Source: Candidimonas humi (GTDB taxonomy: Bacteria > Pseudomonadota > Gammaproteobacteria > Burkholderiales > Burkholderiaceae_B). Taken from it: a stretch of 64,000 bases of DNA. Under the pieces are notes generated by a model that did no database searches, was not told where the DNA came from, and saw only the letters and a list, made by a program, of their open reading frames with translations. The stretch lies in assembly GCF_019166065.1 (NCBI RefSeq), contig NZ_JAHTBN010000004.1, positions 310,001-374,000 on the forward strand, in the 5' to 3' direction. Positions 50,229 through 60,182 of the stretch are shown in pieces; the stretch's first letter is position 1; each line of letters starts with the position of its first letter. Both the position numbers and the translations under genes were made by a program.

Positions 50229-52298
50229 ATGATGTCCCCTGGCCACACCCTAGCTCCCGGTTTGAATCCCACGCAGCGCGAAGCCGTGCTTTACCTGGGC
50301 GGTCCTTGTCTCGTATTGGCGGGGGCGGGCAGTGGCAAGACGCGGGTGATCACCCAGAAAATCGCCTATCTGCTGCGTGAATGCGGCTATATGGGGCGCC
50401 ACGTGGTGGCGCTGACCTTCACCAACAAGGCGGCGCGCGAAATGAGCGAGCGCGTCAAGACACTGGTGGACTCGGGCCTGGCCAAGGGCTTGACGGTCAG
50501 TACCTTCCACTCTCTGGGGGTGCGGTTCCTGCGGGAAGAGGCCCGCCATGCGGGCTTGAAGTCGGGGTTTTCCATACTGGACGCCAACGATGCGCTGGCC
50601 ATCATCCAGGAAATGCTCGCCACGACCGACAAGGGGCGGCTGCGCTCGGTACAGCAGACGATTTCGCTCTGGAAGAATGCCTTGATGGACCCGGATGCCG
50701 CCGAGCGCGCGGCCGCCACGCCGGGCGAAGTCGAGGCTGCCCGCCTGTACCGCAGCTATAACGCAACGCTGGCGGCCTACCAGTCGGTGGATTTCGACGA
50801 CCTGATACGCCTGCCGGCCAAGCTGCTGGAAGAGAACCAGGAGGTGCGCGAGCGCTGGCAGGCGCGCGTGCAGTACCTTTTGGTGGATGAATACCAGGAC
50901 ACCAATCTGTGCCAGTATCGGCTGGTGCAGTTGCTGACCGGCCAGCGCGCCATGTTCACCGCCGTGGGCGACGACGACCAGGCCATTTATGCCTGGCGCG
51001 GCGCCACGGTCGAGAACCTGGCCAAGCTTACCGAGGATTACCCGGGCTTGCGCATCATCAAGCTGGAGCAGAACTACCGTTCCGTGCAGCGCATCCTGGC
51101 GGCGGCCAACCAGGTGATCAGCCGCAACCCGAATATTTTCGGCAAGAAACTGTGGTCCGAACTGGGGGCGGGCGAGCCGATACAGGTGACGCCCATGGAC
51201 GGCGAGGAGGCCGAAGCGGAATCGATTGCGGTGCGCATTTCGGCGGCGCGCTTCGAGCGTCACAGCGAGTGGCGCGACTTCGCCGTGCTGTATCGCAGCA
51301 ATCACCAGGCTCGTATCCTTGAGCAGGCGCTGCGCAATCTGCGCATTCCCTATACGATTTCCGGCGGCCAGAGCTTCTTCGACAAGGCCGAGGTGCGGGA
51401 CATCCTGGCGTATCTGCGCCTGATCGCCAATGACGATGACGATCCGGCCTTCATCCGGGCAGTCACCACGCCGCGCCGCGGCATCGGCCAGACGACCCTG
51501 CAGGTATTGGGGGAATTCGCGGCGACTCGCCAGGTTTCGCTGTTTGCCGCCATCCCCGAAATCGGGCTGGCGCAGGGCCTGGCGCCCAGGCAGCTCGAGC
51601 CGCTGCAGGTATTCGGTGAATTCATACGGCGCATGCAGTGGCGCGCCGGACGCAGGCGCGCCGCGGGAGAGGCAAAATCCGCCGAGCCGGCGGGCGCCAT
51701 CCTGGACGATCTGCTGAGCGCCATCCAGTACGAGCGCTATCTATACGACACTCTGGAAGAAAAGCCGGCCCAGACGCGCTGGCAGAATGTGCTGGAACTG
51801 GTGGGGTGGCTCAAGCGCAAGGCTGAAGAAGATGGCTTGAATCTGCTGGACCTGGTGCAGCATGTGGCGCTGGTCACCATGCTGGAGCGCGGCGAGGACG
51901 AAGAGCCCGACGCGGTCAAGCTTTCGACCCTGCATGCCTCGAAGGGCCTGGAATTCCCGCACGTTTACCTGGCCGGCGTAGAAGAAGGCCTGTTGCCGCA
52001 CATGGGGCGAGACGAAGAATACGGGGATCCGGCCAAGGCGGCGGAATCCCTGGAGCAGCGCATCCAGGAAGAACGGCGGCTGATGTACGTGGGTATTACC
52101 CGAGCCCAGCGCAGCTTGCACCTGAGCTGGTGCCGCAAGCGGCGCCGTGCGCGCGAAGATGTGGTGCGCGAACCGTCCCGATTTATCGAGGAAATGGGCC
52201 TGGCGGAAACAAAAATCGAAGAAGATCCCGCTACCCAGGCACTAAGCCCCAAGCAGCGCCTCAGCATGCTGAAGGCTTTGCTGAATCGCCCGGGTTGA
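50229..52298 (+). CDS. rep: ATP-dependent DNA helicase Rep (UvrD/REP)
   Basis: 689 residues. It begins LNPTQREAVLYLGGPCLVLAGAGSGKTRV (Walker A residues 31-38) as in Rep, then QARVQYLLVDEYQDTN, VGDDDQAIYAWRGA, LEQNYRS and the late KLSTLHASKGLEFPHVYLAGVEEGLLPH. ATG 50229 or 50232. Lies in the same direction 177 bp after priA; the two act at replication forks. Confidence 0.95.
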   Translation: MMSPGHTLAPGLNPTQREAVLYLGGPCLVLAGAGSGKTRVITQKIAYLLRECGYMGRHVVALTFTNKAAREMSERVKTLVDSGLAKGLTVSTFHSLGVRFLREEARHAGLKSGFSILDANDALAIIQEMLATTDKGRLRSVQQTISLWKNALMDPDAAERAAATPGEVEAARLYRSYNATLAAYQSVDFDDLIRLPAKLLEENQEVRERWQARVQYLLVDEYQDTNLCQYRLVQLLTGQRAMFTAVGDDDQAIYAWRGATVENLAKLTEDYPGLRIIKLEQNYRSVQRILAAANQVISRNPNIFGKKLWSELGAGEPIQVTPMDGEEAEAESIAVRISAARFERHSEWRDFAVLYRSNHQARILEQALRNLRIPYTISGGQSFFDKAEVRDILAYLRLIANDDDDPAFIRAVTTPRRGIGQTTLQVLGEFAATRQVSLFAAIPEIGLAQGLAPRQLEPLQVFGEFIRRMQWRAGRRRAAGEAKSAEPAGAILDDLLSAIQYERYLYDTLEEKPAQTRWQNVLELVGWLKRKAEEDGLNLLDLVQHVALVTMLERGEDEEPDAVKLSTLHASKGLEFPHVYLAGVEEGLLPHMGRDEEYGDPAKAAESLEQRIQEERRLMYVGITRAQRSLHLSWCRKRRRAREDVVREPSRFIEEMGLAETKIEEDPATQALSPKQRLSMLKALLNRPG

Positions 52299-52548
52299 AA
52301 CGGGGCTCCCGGAGGAAGGGAGCCATCGTCGGGCGGGGAGATGGGGGAATCCCGCCTTATCCCGTCGCGCGGGCTCAGTGCCCGCCTTGCGCGAGCCGCC
52401 TGGAATTTATGCGGAGCGGGCAAAAAACAACCCCCGCCCGATATACAGGCGAGGGCGTCGAGAAACTTCATAGCCCGCGTTGCGAGCCCGACTTAACCCG
52501 CAGCCCCGGATCGACCATCCCGGGGCTATCGGGTTGTGCCTGCGGCAA

Positions 52549-52782
52549 CTACCAGCGGGTACCGCCGCAGTACATGCCGCGGGCGCGGGCTTCGGCCATC
52601 ACGGTGCCGACATCGGAGCAGAACTCGACGAAGCTGATCAGGCCACGCTTGATGGCGACGAAAAAGGACTTGACACCGGCGACGGCCGAGCCCGACTCGC
52701 CGCAGTTCAGGGCGTTGCGCGTGATGCTGCGTTCGATCGAATCGCTCAAACGGGTGTATTCGTAGTAGGTTGCGCTGGTCAT
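52549..52782 (-). CDS. small conserved hypothetical protein
   Basis: 77 residues (MTSATYYEYTRLSDSIER...ARGMYCGGTRW), mostly helical with a hydrophobic middle (AIKRGLISFVEFCSDVGTV) and two Cys. I do not recognise a function. ATG 52782 has AGGTG 7 nt upstream; the alternative GTG 52791 does not. An independent, strong-looking promoter precedes it. Confidence 0.75.
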   Translation of the reverse strand: MTSATYYEYTRLSDSIERSITRNALNCGESGSAVAGVKSFFVAIKRGLISFVEFCSDVGTVMAEARARGMYCGGTRW

Positions 52783-52820
52783 GCTGTTCACCTGAGTAGG
52801 TTTGTTGTGCTGATGTAAGA

Positions 52821-52861
52821 ATTATAGGGTAAACCCTAGGTGAAAAGCAAGGGTTTTCCCT
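52821..52861 (-). promoter_or_regulatory. promoter with two AGGG-N4-CCCT palindromes
   Basis: On the minus strand TTGCTT (52845-52850), 18-bp spacer, TATAAT (52821-52826). TAGGGTAAACCCTA (52825-52838) overlaps the -10 and AGGGTTTTCCCT (52850-52861) adjoins the -35. The two boxes have the same arms and a centre-to-centre distance of 24 bp. A regulator bound to both could silence or activate the gene. Confidence 0.65.
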
Positions 52862-53050
52862 AATGCTGCTCAGGGTGTTGCAAAACATCTACGATTCGGC
52901 CGTGGGATGGCCTTCGGCTCTATAGATCTATATAGATATAGGCAAATATAGGGCCGAGTTATAGGGCCGAGCGGTGAAATCCCATGACAGGGGCAAGCCT
53001 TGGCAAGTCCGGAGCGTAGGCCCCCAGCTGCTCCGAGGCTCGCCTGGCGT

Positions 53051-53791
53051 TCAGCCCTTTTTCCGCTCGAAGAAGCGCCGGAACGCGTCCTGCGCCTCGG
53101 CGGACTGGAGCCTGGCCCGGAAATTGTCCCGCTCGGTATCGAAGGCGCGCGCAAGCGGCTCGCGCTGCGGCTGTTTCAGCATGCGCTTGGTCAGCCTCAG
53201 GGCTGCCGCGGGCAGTTCCGCCAGGGCGGCAGCCCGGGCCCGGGCGTCGTCCATGGCCCGCCCGGCGGCCGACACCGCCGTCACCAGCCCGGCCGCGCAG
53301 GCCTGCGCGGCGTCGAAGGGCTCGCCCGCCATCAGCCACCGTGCCGCATTGCGCGGCCCGACGATCCGTTCCATGAGCAGGCTGGAGCCGCCTTCCGGGC
53401 ACAGCCCCAGGGCGACGAAGGGCATGCGCAGGCGCGCCGTCTCGCTGGCATAGACAAAATCGCAATGTTGCAGCAGCGTCACCCCTATACCCACTGCCTG
53501 GCCCTCGACTGCGGCGATCACGGGAATGTCCAGCTCGGCCAGGACGCGCAGGAAAGCCAGGGCGGGGCTGTCCTGGTCATCGCGCGGGGTCTGGAAGTCC
53601 TTCAGATCGTTGCCGGCCGTGAAGTGGCCCCCGGCGCCGCTGATGATGACGGCCCGGCACTCGAGGTCGGCGGCGGCAGCCAGCAGCGCTGCTTTCATTT
53701 CGCCATACATGGCCGCATTGATGGCATTGCGCTGCTGCGGCCGGTCGATGAGGATTTCGACGCTGTCGGAAGATTGCGTGATTTTGATCAT
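53051..53791 (-). CDS. enoyl-CoA hydratase/isomerase family protein
   Basis: 246 residues of crotonase fold: GAGGHFTAGNDLKDF and GQAVGIGVTLLQHCDFVYASETARLRMPFVALGLCPEGGSSLL. The second Glu of classical hydratases is replaced (LCPEGGSS), and the pattern PRNAARWLMAGEPFDAAQA suggests a 2-cyclohexenyl or isomerase-type member. Likely the last gene of the AtuA-like operon. Confidence 0.86.
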   Translation of the reverse strand: MIKITQSSDSVEILIDRPQQRNAINAAMYGEMKAALLAAAADLECRAVIISGAGGHFTAGNDLKDFQTPRDDQDSPALAFLRVLAELDIPVIAAVEGQAVGIGVTLLQHCDFVYASETARLRMPFVALGLCPEGGSSLLMERIVGPRNAARWLMAGEPFDAAQACAAGLVTAVSAAGRAMDDARARAAALAELPAAALRLTKRMLKQPQREPLARAFDTERDNFRARLQSAEAQDAFRRFFERKKG

Positions 53792-53923
53792 ATTAAGTGG
53801 GGGGCAAGAGTCGAAGACGCAAGGCTTCGAACACGGAAATCTGGATCAAGCGGGCGCTGGCACGGGCCCATCGGCACATCGGGTTTGCGCCGAAAACCGT
53901 GTTGCAGCGCCCTGAATTCCGCC

Positions 53924-54898
53924 TCAGAGTTGTTGCATCTTGTTCTTGCGCACCACTTCTTGCCATTTTGCCACTTCGGCCTTTATCCGCGCCGCGAAAT
54001 CCTGCGGAGTGTCACCTACCGGATTGGCGCCCAGGGATTGGAATCTCTTGGCGACATCCGGTTCTTTGAGTATAGCGACGATGGCCTTGTTGAGTTTGTC
54101 TACCACCGGCGCGGGGGTATGGGCGGGAGCGAGTATGCCAAACCAGGCGGAAACTTCATAACCCTTGACCCCGGACTCGGCAATCGTGGGGATATCTGGG
54201 AAATCCGGCGAACGGGCACTGGTGGTTACCGCCAATGCTCGCACACTGCCCGATTTGATATGCCCCGCCGAAGACGGCAAATTGTCGAAACCCACCGGAA
54301 TCTGGCCTCCGATCACGGCATTGAGCATCGGGCCGCCGCCTTGATAGGGGACATGCACGATGTCGATCCCGGCTTCGGCCTTTAACAATTCTCCCGACAT
54401 ATGGGGGCTGCCGCCGGTGCTGGTCGAGCCAAAGCTGATGGCGCCGGGATGCTGGTGCGCATAGGCGAGAAATTCCTTGAAGGTCTTGAAGGGGGCCTTC
54501 TTGTTCGCGATCAGCACATTTGGTGTGGCGGCGACGATGGTCACCGGCGAGAAGTCTTCTATAGTCCGGTAGGGCAGCTTCTTGTATAGCGCGGCGTTGA
54601 TGCCGTGCGTATTGATCGTGCCCATGACCAGCGTGTACCCGTCGGGCTTGGCATGCGCTACGAATTGGCTGCCGATTTGCCCTCCTGCGCCTGGCTTGTT
54701 CTGGATGATGAATGTCTGGCCAAGGCTTTTGCCGAGCTTGTCCGATATGAGTCTGGCCAGGATATCGGTGGTGCCTCCCGGAGGATAAGGAACCACGATA
54801 GTTACCGGGTGGTCTGGATACGCAGCGTAGCCGGGCGTCGATGCCAGCGCTCCGACCATGCCCACACACAATGCCAATGCATGCCAGCGTTTCAACAT
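53924..54898 (-). CDS. Bug-family (tripartite tricarboxylate) receptor
   Basis: 324 residues with a signal peptide (residues ~1-25, ending TPGYA), YPDHPVTIVVPYPPGGTTDILAR, FIIQNKPGAGGQIGSQFV and VHVPYQGGGPMLN. A third Bug receptor in the window, grouped with the AtuA-like genes, so it probably binds their substrate or a relative. Confidence 0.93.
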   Translation of the reverse strand: MLKRWHALALCVGMVGALASTPGYAAYPDHPVTIVVPYPPGGTTDILARLISDKLGKSLGQTFIIQNKPGAGGQIGSQFVAHAKPDGYTLVMGTINTHGINAALYKKLPYRTIEDFSPVTIVAATPNVLIANKKAPFKTFKEFLAYAHQHPGAISFGSTSTGGSPHMSGELLKAEAGIDIVHVPYQGGGPMLNAVIGGQIPVGFDNLPSSAGHIKSGSVRALAVTTSARSPDFPDIPTIAESGVKGYEVSAWFGILAPAHTPAPVVDKLNKAIVAILKEPDVAKRFQSLGANPVGDTPQDFAARIKAEVAKWQEVVRKNKMQQL

Positions 54899-54971
54899 GA
54901 ATTTGTCTCCTTATTTGGCGGTAGTCAGTTGCTTGAGGGAATGTAGTTGGAATGTTGTCGGTCGGCCGGTG

Positions 54972-55334
54972 TCACATGGCCGCCAGCAGGTGTTGTCCTC
55001 GCAATTGGGGCAGCAGCGGCTCGGGAACTTCCATGGGGAAGCCCAATATGGCTGCCGACAATGCCTTGCCGTAATTGTCCAGGCAAAGGCTGCGTGACAC
55101 GCCGCCGCCCAGGGCCCCATGTGCGACGAAATTCAGGGCTTGCAAGTTGTCTACTTCATAACGCAGCACTTGTCCGGTGATGGCGCCGCCGTAAAAATCC
55201 TTGAAGCGTTCGGCCGTAAGTTGCGATTTGAGCAATTCATAAAACGCTGGCTGGTAGGCGAATACAGAAATGTTGGAGGTATTGCCTTTGTCCCCAGAGC
55301 GCGTGTGGGCCAGATGCTGGAGTAATACTTGCAT
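54972..55334 (-). CDS. AtuA C-terminal-domain protein
   Basis: A 120-residue protein (MQVLLQHLAHTRSGDKGNTSNISVFAY...) matching the small separate C-terminal domain found after AtuA-type (DUF1446) proteins. Starts 2 bp after the end of the preceding atuA-like gene, so the two subunits of one activity are coupled. Confidence 0.8.
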   Translation of the reverse strand: MQVLLQHLAHTRSGDKGNTSNISVFAYQPAFYELLKSQLTAERFKDFYGGAITGQVLRYEVDNLQALNFVAHGALGGGVSRSLCLDNYGKALSAAILGFPMEVPEPLLPQLRGQHLLAAM

Positions 55335-55336
55335 GG

Positions 55337-56692
55337 TCAACTCTCGAAATAGGTTATTGAGGCGGGCACTTTGTCGCGTGGAACAAGAGATGACCAAACC
55401 CCTATGATCTCGCGGGTGCGCTCTTGGTGCGGCACCCGTTTGCCGGTGTGGGCGATGCCCGAGACGGCCATCCCGTCCACCTCGCGCCCGATTTTGGCCG
55501 CTTCCTCGCGAGTGCGTGTGCGTGCCGCGACACGCACTGCGATCTCGTAGGGTTCGGGGGCATTAGCGGGGGTGGCGGCCCCGTGAATGGCATTCAAGCC
55601 CAAGAAATCAACGCGGTATTCATCTGCCTGCAGCTTGACGATTTTGAAGCGCTCTTCAAGCACGCGTTTGGCTAGCTGAGCACGCCGTAGTGCGCCGGGG
55701 CCGGCGTAGAAGAACATGTCTTCGCCTATGAATCCTTCTGTGCAGCCGATGGAAACCTTGAGAGTCGGAGTGCGCGGCTTGCCGCCGATATTGGTCACGC
55801 GTACGCGGTTCGGCCCGATTTCCTCGATCCTGGCCGTGGTGAAGTCTACGATTACATCCGGCGTAATGTAGTTGGCAGGATCATGTACTTCATACAGCAT
55901 CTGTTCCTTGACGGTCTGCAGCGTTACGGCGCCTCCGGTGCCTGGCGCTTTTGTAAGTACGACACTTCCGTCGGACTGGACTTCTGCAATGGGGAAGCCA
56001 AAGTTCCATGGCTCGGGCACATCTTTGAAGCCGGGATCGGAGAAATATCCGCCGGTAACCTGGGCTCCGCATTCGAGCAGGTGGCCTATACCGTTGCCTG
56101 CCCCCAGGCGTTCATGATCCAGCGGATCCCAGCCGAATTCGTACATCATGGGGGCCATGAAGATGGAAGGGTCGGCTACCCGTCCGGTAACTACGATTCT
56201 TGCACCCGCTTCAAGGGCTTCGACGATCGGTTCGGCGCCCAGGTAGGCTTCCGCGGAAATCAGTGTGGGGGAAAGAGTACTGGTAGGTTCACCGTTTTCC
56301 AGTATTCGATCGGTCAGTTCAAGTACGCGGTCGGTGATCAGGCTGCCGTTGACGGAGGCCACCTTTACGCCGTCGATACCATATTCTCGCAATAGCTCCA
56401 CAATGCGCTTGGCAGCGCCGTCCGGATTAATCCATCCTTGGTTGGAGATAATGCGCGTACCTTTGCTCATGCATTGAGAGAGCACCGCGCGCATGCGATC
56501 GTCGAGATAAGTGTCGTAGCCGGGAAATGAGGGGTCGCGGCGGCTGCGGACCTGAGCCGCGGAAACCGTGGCTTCGGCCATGGTTTCGAAACATAGATAA
56601 TCCAGTTCTCCGTCGCGGGCGTTGATTGCGGCAGGTTCGACGCGGTCCCCCCACCACGCAGCGCCGGATCCGATACGGACCGTTTTGCTCAT
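55337..56692 (-). CDS. AtuA-like (DUF1446) protein of acyclic terpene/CoA catabolism
   Basis: 451 residues beginning KTVRIGSGAAWWGDRVEPA and containing LDYLCFETMAEAT, the usual DUF1446 N-terminus, with a central GAQVTGGYFSDPGFKDVPEPWNFGFPIAEV stretch. AtuA proteins act in degradation of branched terpenoid or related acids. First gene of the operon and divergent from a LysR gene. The true substrate is not known. Confidence 0.85.
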   Translation of the reverse strand: MSKTVRIGSGAAWWGDRVEPAAINARDGELDYLCFETMAEATVSAAQVRSRRDPSFPGYDTYLDDRMRAVLSQCMSKGTRIISNQGWINPDGAAKRIVELLREYGIDGVKVASVNGSLITDRVLELTDRILENGEPTSTLSPTLISAEAYLGAEPIVEALEAGARIVVTGRVADPSIFMAPMMYEFGWDPLDHERLGAGNGIGHLLECGAQVTGGYFSDPGFKDVPEPWNFGFPIAEVQSDGSVVLTKAPGTGGAVTLQTVKEQMLYEVHDPANYITPDVIVDFTTARIEEIGPNRVRVTNIGGKPRTPTLKVSIGCTEGFIGEDMFFYAGPGALRRAQLAKRVLEERFKIVKLQADEYRVDFLGLNAIHGAATPANAPEPYEIAVRVAARTRTREEAAKIGREVDGMAVSGIAHTGKRVPHQERTREIIGVWSSLVPRDKVPASITYFES

Positions 56693-56853
56693 TTTCCAAT
56701 CTCCAGTCGGGCCTTTTCGGGCGTGATGGTTTACGGGCTTGGCTTCTGTACTTTGTGGGCCAAATTCAGTAAAACCAGTCTACAGTTGGAGGTGGTTGGC
56801 GGCCAGCGCCGCCGCAGAACAGCCTCTATGAATTTCATTCACAGGTTCTGCTG

Positions 56854-57780
56854 ATGGACAAGTTCGCTGAAATGACGGTCTTTCTATGCGTAGCCGAAGA
56901 GGGCAGTTTTTCAGCCGCGGGCCGCAAGCTGTCGCGCTCACCGTCGGCGGTGAGCAAGATCATCGCGCGCATCGAAGAACGCTTGCAAGTGAGGTTGTTC
57001 GACCGGATAGCGGGGTCCATTCGCCTTACCCAGGAAGGACAGACATTTCGTGCGGGGGCCCAGCGTGTGGCCGACACGCTGGAAGAAGTTGAAAATTCGA
57101 TCGCTGCTGACGGGTCCGACGTTGCCGGCGTTCTGCATGTCCATACATCCCTGACCTTCGCGAAATATCAGCTAGTGCCCTTGCTGCCCGGTTTTTTAAA
57201 AAAATATCCGAAGCTGGGCATGAAATTCATCATCGGCACCGACCGGGGGAATTTCATGGATAGAGGCATTGACGTGGCGATACACAGCGGGCCGCCTTCC
57301 GAGCTGTCTTTGGTGGGTAAGCCGTTGTTCCTGCGGAATTGGGTGATTGCCGCGGCGCCCGCCTATTTGCGCGAATATGGAATGCCGGTACTGCCCGCAG
57401 ATCTGTTGGCGCATCGCTGTCTGAATTTCACGGTGCGCACACACTGGAATGCATGGAAATTTCTGGAGGGAGATCGATTGCAGACCATTAACATCCGTGG
57501 GAATGTAGGTGCCGATCAAGGGGAATTATTGCGCTCGATGGCGCTCGAGGGCGTAGGGGTCGTGCGCTTGGCCGAGTTCCATATTGGCGCAGACATCCAG
57601 GCAGGAAGGCTGGTGCGATTGCTGGCGGATTATCAGCCCGCTGCTACCGACATGATGTACGCGCTTTATCCGCCGGGGCGCGTACCTGCGCCCCGGGTGA
57701 AGATATTTCTGGACTTTCTGCAGGAGCATTTTGCCGGCCGCGCATATACCCGGCCGCTCGTAGAGGCTCCCAGGCCCTGA
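56854..57780 (+). CDS. LysR-family regulator of the AtuA-like operon
   Basis: 308 residues: HTH (MDKFAEMTVFLCVAEEGSFSAAGRKLSRSPSAVSKIIARIEERL) and a LysR substrate domain. Divergent from atuA-like with a 161-bp shared intergenic region. Probable activator of that operon. Confidence 0.9.
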   Translation: MDKFAEMTVFLCVAEEGSFSAAGRKLSRSPSAVSKIIARIEERLQVRLFDRIAGSIRLTQEGQTFRAGAQRVADTLEEVENSIAADGSDVAGVLHVHTSLTFAKYQLVPLLPGFLKKYPKLGMKFIIGTDRGNFMDRGIDVAIHSGPPSELSLVGKPLFLRNWVIAAAPAYLREYGMPVLPADLLAHRCLNFTVRTHWNAWKFLEGDRLQTINIRGNVGADQGELLRSMALEGVGVVRLAEFHIGADIQAGRLVRLLADYQPAATDMMYALYPPGRVPAPRVKIFLDFLQEHFAGRAYTRPLVEAPRP

Positions 57781-57799
57781 ATGGATGGGCGCCGCCAGC

Positions 57800-58774
57800 C
57801 TACGGCTTTGCAAAGGCATCCTGCAGCGACATGCAGCCCTGCAAGTATTCCTGCCGCAGGGTGGCGACGATGTGTGCGGTGTCTTCGATGCTGTCGATGT
57901 TTCCGACGCCTTGGCCGGCGCCCCAGATGTCTTTCCAGGGCTTGCTGCGCGTGGTGCCGAAGTTGGTGGCCGCGGACTGGGGCGTGGGTAGATTTTCCGG
58001 ATCGAGCCCGGCGGCGGCGATGCTGGGCTTCAGGTAGTTGCCCGGTATGCCGGTGAAAAAAGGCGTATAGAGAATATCGCTGGCCTGCGAGTGCACCAGC
58101 ATGTTCTTGTAGGCTTCCTGCGCGCGCGCCTCGGTGCTGGCGATGAAGCGCGTGCCCACGTAGGCGAAGTCGGCGCCCATGGCTCGCGCGGCGAGGATGT
58201 CCTGGCCGCGGGAAATGGCGCCCGACAGGGCGATGGGGCCGTCGAAGATCTTGCGCACTTCGCCCAGCAGCGCAAAGGGGCTGAGGGTGCCGGCGTGGCC
58301 GCCGGCGCCCGAACACACCAGTATCAGGCCGTCGACGCCGGCCTCCAGCGCCTTGCGCGCGTGGCGCAGGGTGGTGACGTCATGGAATACCTTGCCGCCC
58401 CAGGCGTGGACCTTGTCCACGATGTCGCCGGGAGCCCTCAGGCTGGTGATGATGATCGGCACCTTGTGTTCGGCGCAGACGGCGAGATCGTCCTGCAGGC
58501 GGTCGTTGGACTGGTGAATGATGTGGTTGATGGCGTAGGGCGCGGGCGGGCGCTGCGGGTTGGACTTGCGCAATGCGGCCAGGCCGGCGTTTATCTGTTC
58601 CAGCCATTGCGCCAGCAGGCTTTGCGGCCTTGCATTGAGCGCCGGCATGGCGCCGACTATGCCGCTGGCGCATTGCGCAATCACCAGCTCGGGGCCCGAG
58701 ACGATGAACATAGGCGCTGCAATGACGGGCAGGGTGAGGTCGCGATAGAGTTGTTCGACCAGGGGGTGGGGCAT
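57800..58774 (-). CDS. nitronate monooxygenase (NMO family)
   Basis: 324 residues, FMN barrel: LTLPVIAAPMFIVSGPELVIAQCASGIVGAMPALNAR, GVDGLILVCSGAGGHAG and GPIALSGAISRGQDILAARAMGADFAYVGTRF. Oxidises alkyl nitronates, or acts on an unsaturated ketone in related proteins. Start 58774 follows AGGAGATACC. Confidence 0.85.
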   Translation of the reverse strand: MPHPLVEQLYRDLTLPVIAAPMFIVSGPELVIAQCASGIVGAMPALNARPQSLLAQWLEQINAGLAALRKSNPQRPPAPYAINHIIHQSNDRLQDDLAVCAEHKVPIIITSLRAPGDIVDKVHAWGGKVFHDVTTLRHARKALEAGVDGLILVCSGAGGHAGTLSPFALLGEVRKIFDGPIALSGAISRGQDILAARAMGADFAYVGTRFIASTEARAQEAYKNMLVHSQASDILYTPFFTGIPGNYLKPSIAAAGLDPENLPTPQSAATNFGTTRSKPWKDIWGAGQGVGNIDSIEDTAHIVATLRQEYLQGCMSLQDAFAKP

Positions 58775-58961
58775 GGACGGTATCTCCTGTTTCTGGGCCG
58801 GCATCAGCGGTATGGTAGCTGTTACGGCCCGCTGGCGCCTGGGTGCGTCCGCAGCATGGGCGCCCGCCCTGGGCTCCGGGCCTCAACTTGGGGCACAATA
58901 GCTGTTTCCCGTCATTGTCATGCTTGTCCGCCAGCCGGATCCATAAACCTAAAAATCCATC

Positions 58962-60182
58962 ATGTCTTTGCGTCCCGCCCCATTGACCGGCATCCGTGTC
59001 CTCGATCTCAGCCGCGTGCTTGCCGGCCCCTGGTGTACCCAGAATCTTGCCGATCTCGGCGCCGAGGTCATCAAGGTAGAGCGTCCCGGCACGGGCGACG
59101 ACACCCGTGCCTGGGGCCCCCCCTACGTCAAGGACCAGCAGGGGCAAGACACCACGGAGGCGGCCTACTATGCCTCGGCCAACCGCAACAAGCTGTCGGT
59201 GGCCGTGGATATCGCCAGCGAGCGTGGCGCCGATCTGGTGCGTGCGCTGGTGCGCCAGAGCGATATCCTGGTCGAGAACTTCAAGGTGGGCGGCCTGCGC
59301 AAGTACGGCCTGGATTACGACAGTGTCAAGGAACTCAACCCGGCGCTGATCTATTGTTCGATCACGGGTTTCGGGCAGACCGGCCCCTACGCCAGCCGTC
59401 CCGGCTACGATTTCCTGATGCAGGGCATGGGCGGCCTGATGAGCATCACCGGCGAGCGCGACGATTTGCCCGGGGGCGGCCCGCAAAAGGCCGGCGTGGC
59501 GGTGGCCGACCTGATGACCGGCATGTATTCCACCGTGGCGATCCTGGCCGCCTTGCACGAACGCTCCCGCAGCGGCCTGGGGCAGCATATCGACATGGCG
59601 CTGCTGGACTGCCAGGTCGCCATGCTGGCCAACCAGAACCTGAATTTCATGACCTCCGGCAAGGCGCCGCGCCGCGCCGGCAATGCCCACCAGAACCTGG
59701 TGCCGTACCAGGTGTTCGCCGCCAGCGACGGCCACCTGATCGTGGCGGTGGGCAACGATTCGCAGTTTCGCGCCTATTGCAAGGTGATCGAGCGTCCCGA
59801 CCTGGCGCAGGACGAGCGCTTCCGCACCAACCCGGGCCGGGTCGTCAATCGCGACGAACTCATTCCCATCCTGTCCGAAATCATGAAGACCCGGGCGCGC
59901 GACCACTGGCTGGCCGAGCTGGAGCGGGCGGGTGTCCCCGGCGGTCCCATCAATACCATAGACCAGGTGTACCAGGATCCGCAGGTGCAGGCGCGCGGCA
60001 TGAAAATGTCGCTGCCGCATGGCAGCGCCGGCCAGGCGCCGGTGGGCGCGAGCCCCATGCGCCTGTCGGGCAGCCCCGTAACCTATCGCCATGCCGCGCC
60101 CCTGCTCGGCGAGCACACCGCGCAGGTGCTGCGCGAGCGCCTGGGCATGTCCGAAGACGAGATCCGCGAATTCACGGGTTGA
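58962..60182 (+). CDS. CaiB/BaiF family CoA-transferase
   Basis: 406 residues: LTGIRVLDLSRVLAGPWCTQNLADLGAEVIKVERPGTGDDTR and GFGQTGPYASRPGYDF. The candidate catalytic Asp is D183 (VAVADLMTGMYS). Transfers CoA between acids. Upstream of the hydroxyacyl-CoA dehydrogenase gene, with a 206-bp gap. Confidence 0.9.
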   Translation: MSLRPAPLTGIRVLDLSRVLAGPWCTQNLADLGAEVIKVERPGTGDDTRAWGPPYVKDQQGQDTTEAAYYASANRNKLSVAVDIASERGADLVRALVRQSDILVENFKVGGLRKYGLDYDSVKELNPALIYCSITGFGQTGPYASRPGYDFLMQGMGGLMSITGERDDLPGGGPQKAGVAVADLMTGMYSTVAILAALHERSRSGLGQHIDMALLDCQVAMLANQNLNFMTSGKAPRRAGNAHQNLVPYQVFAASDGHLIVAVGNDSQFRAYCKVIERPDLAQDERFRTNPGRVVNRDELIPILSEIMKTRARDHWLAELERAGVPGGPINTIDQVYQDPQVQARGMKMSLPHGSAGQAPVGASPMRLSGSPVTYRHAAPLLGEHTAQVLRERLGMSEDEIREFTG

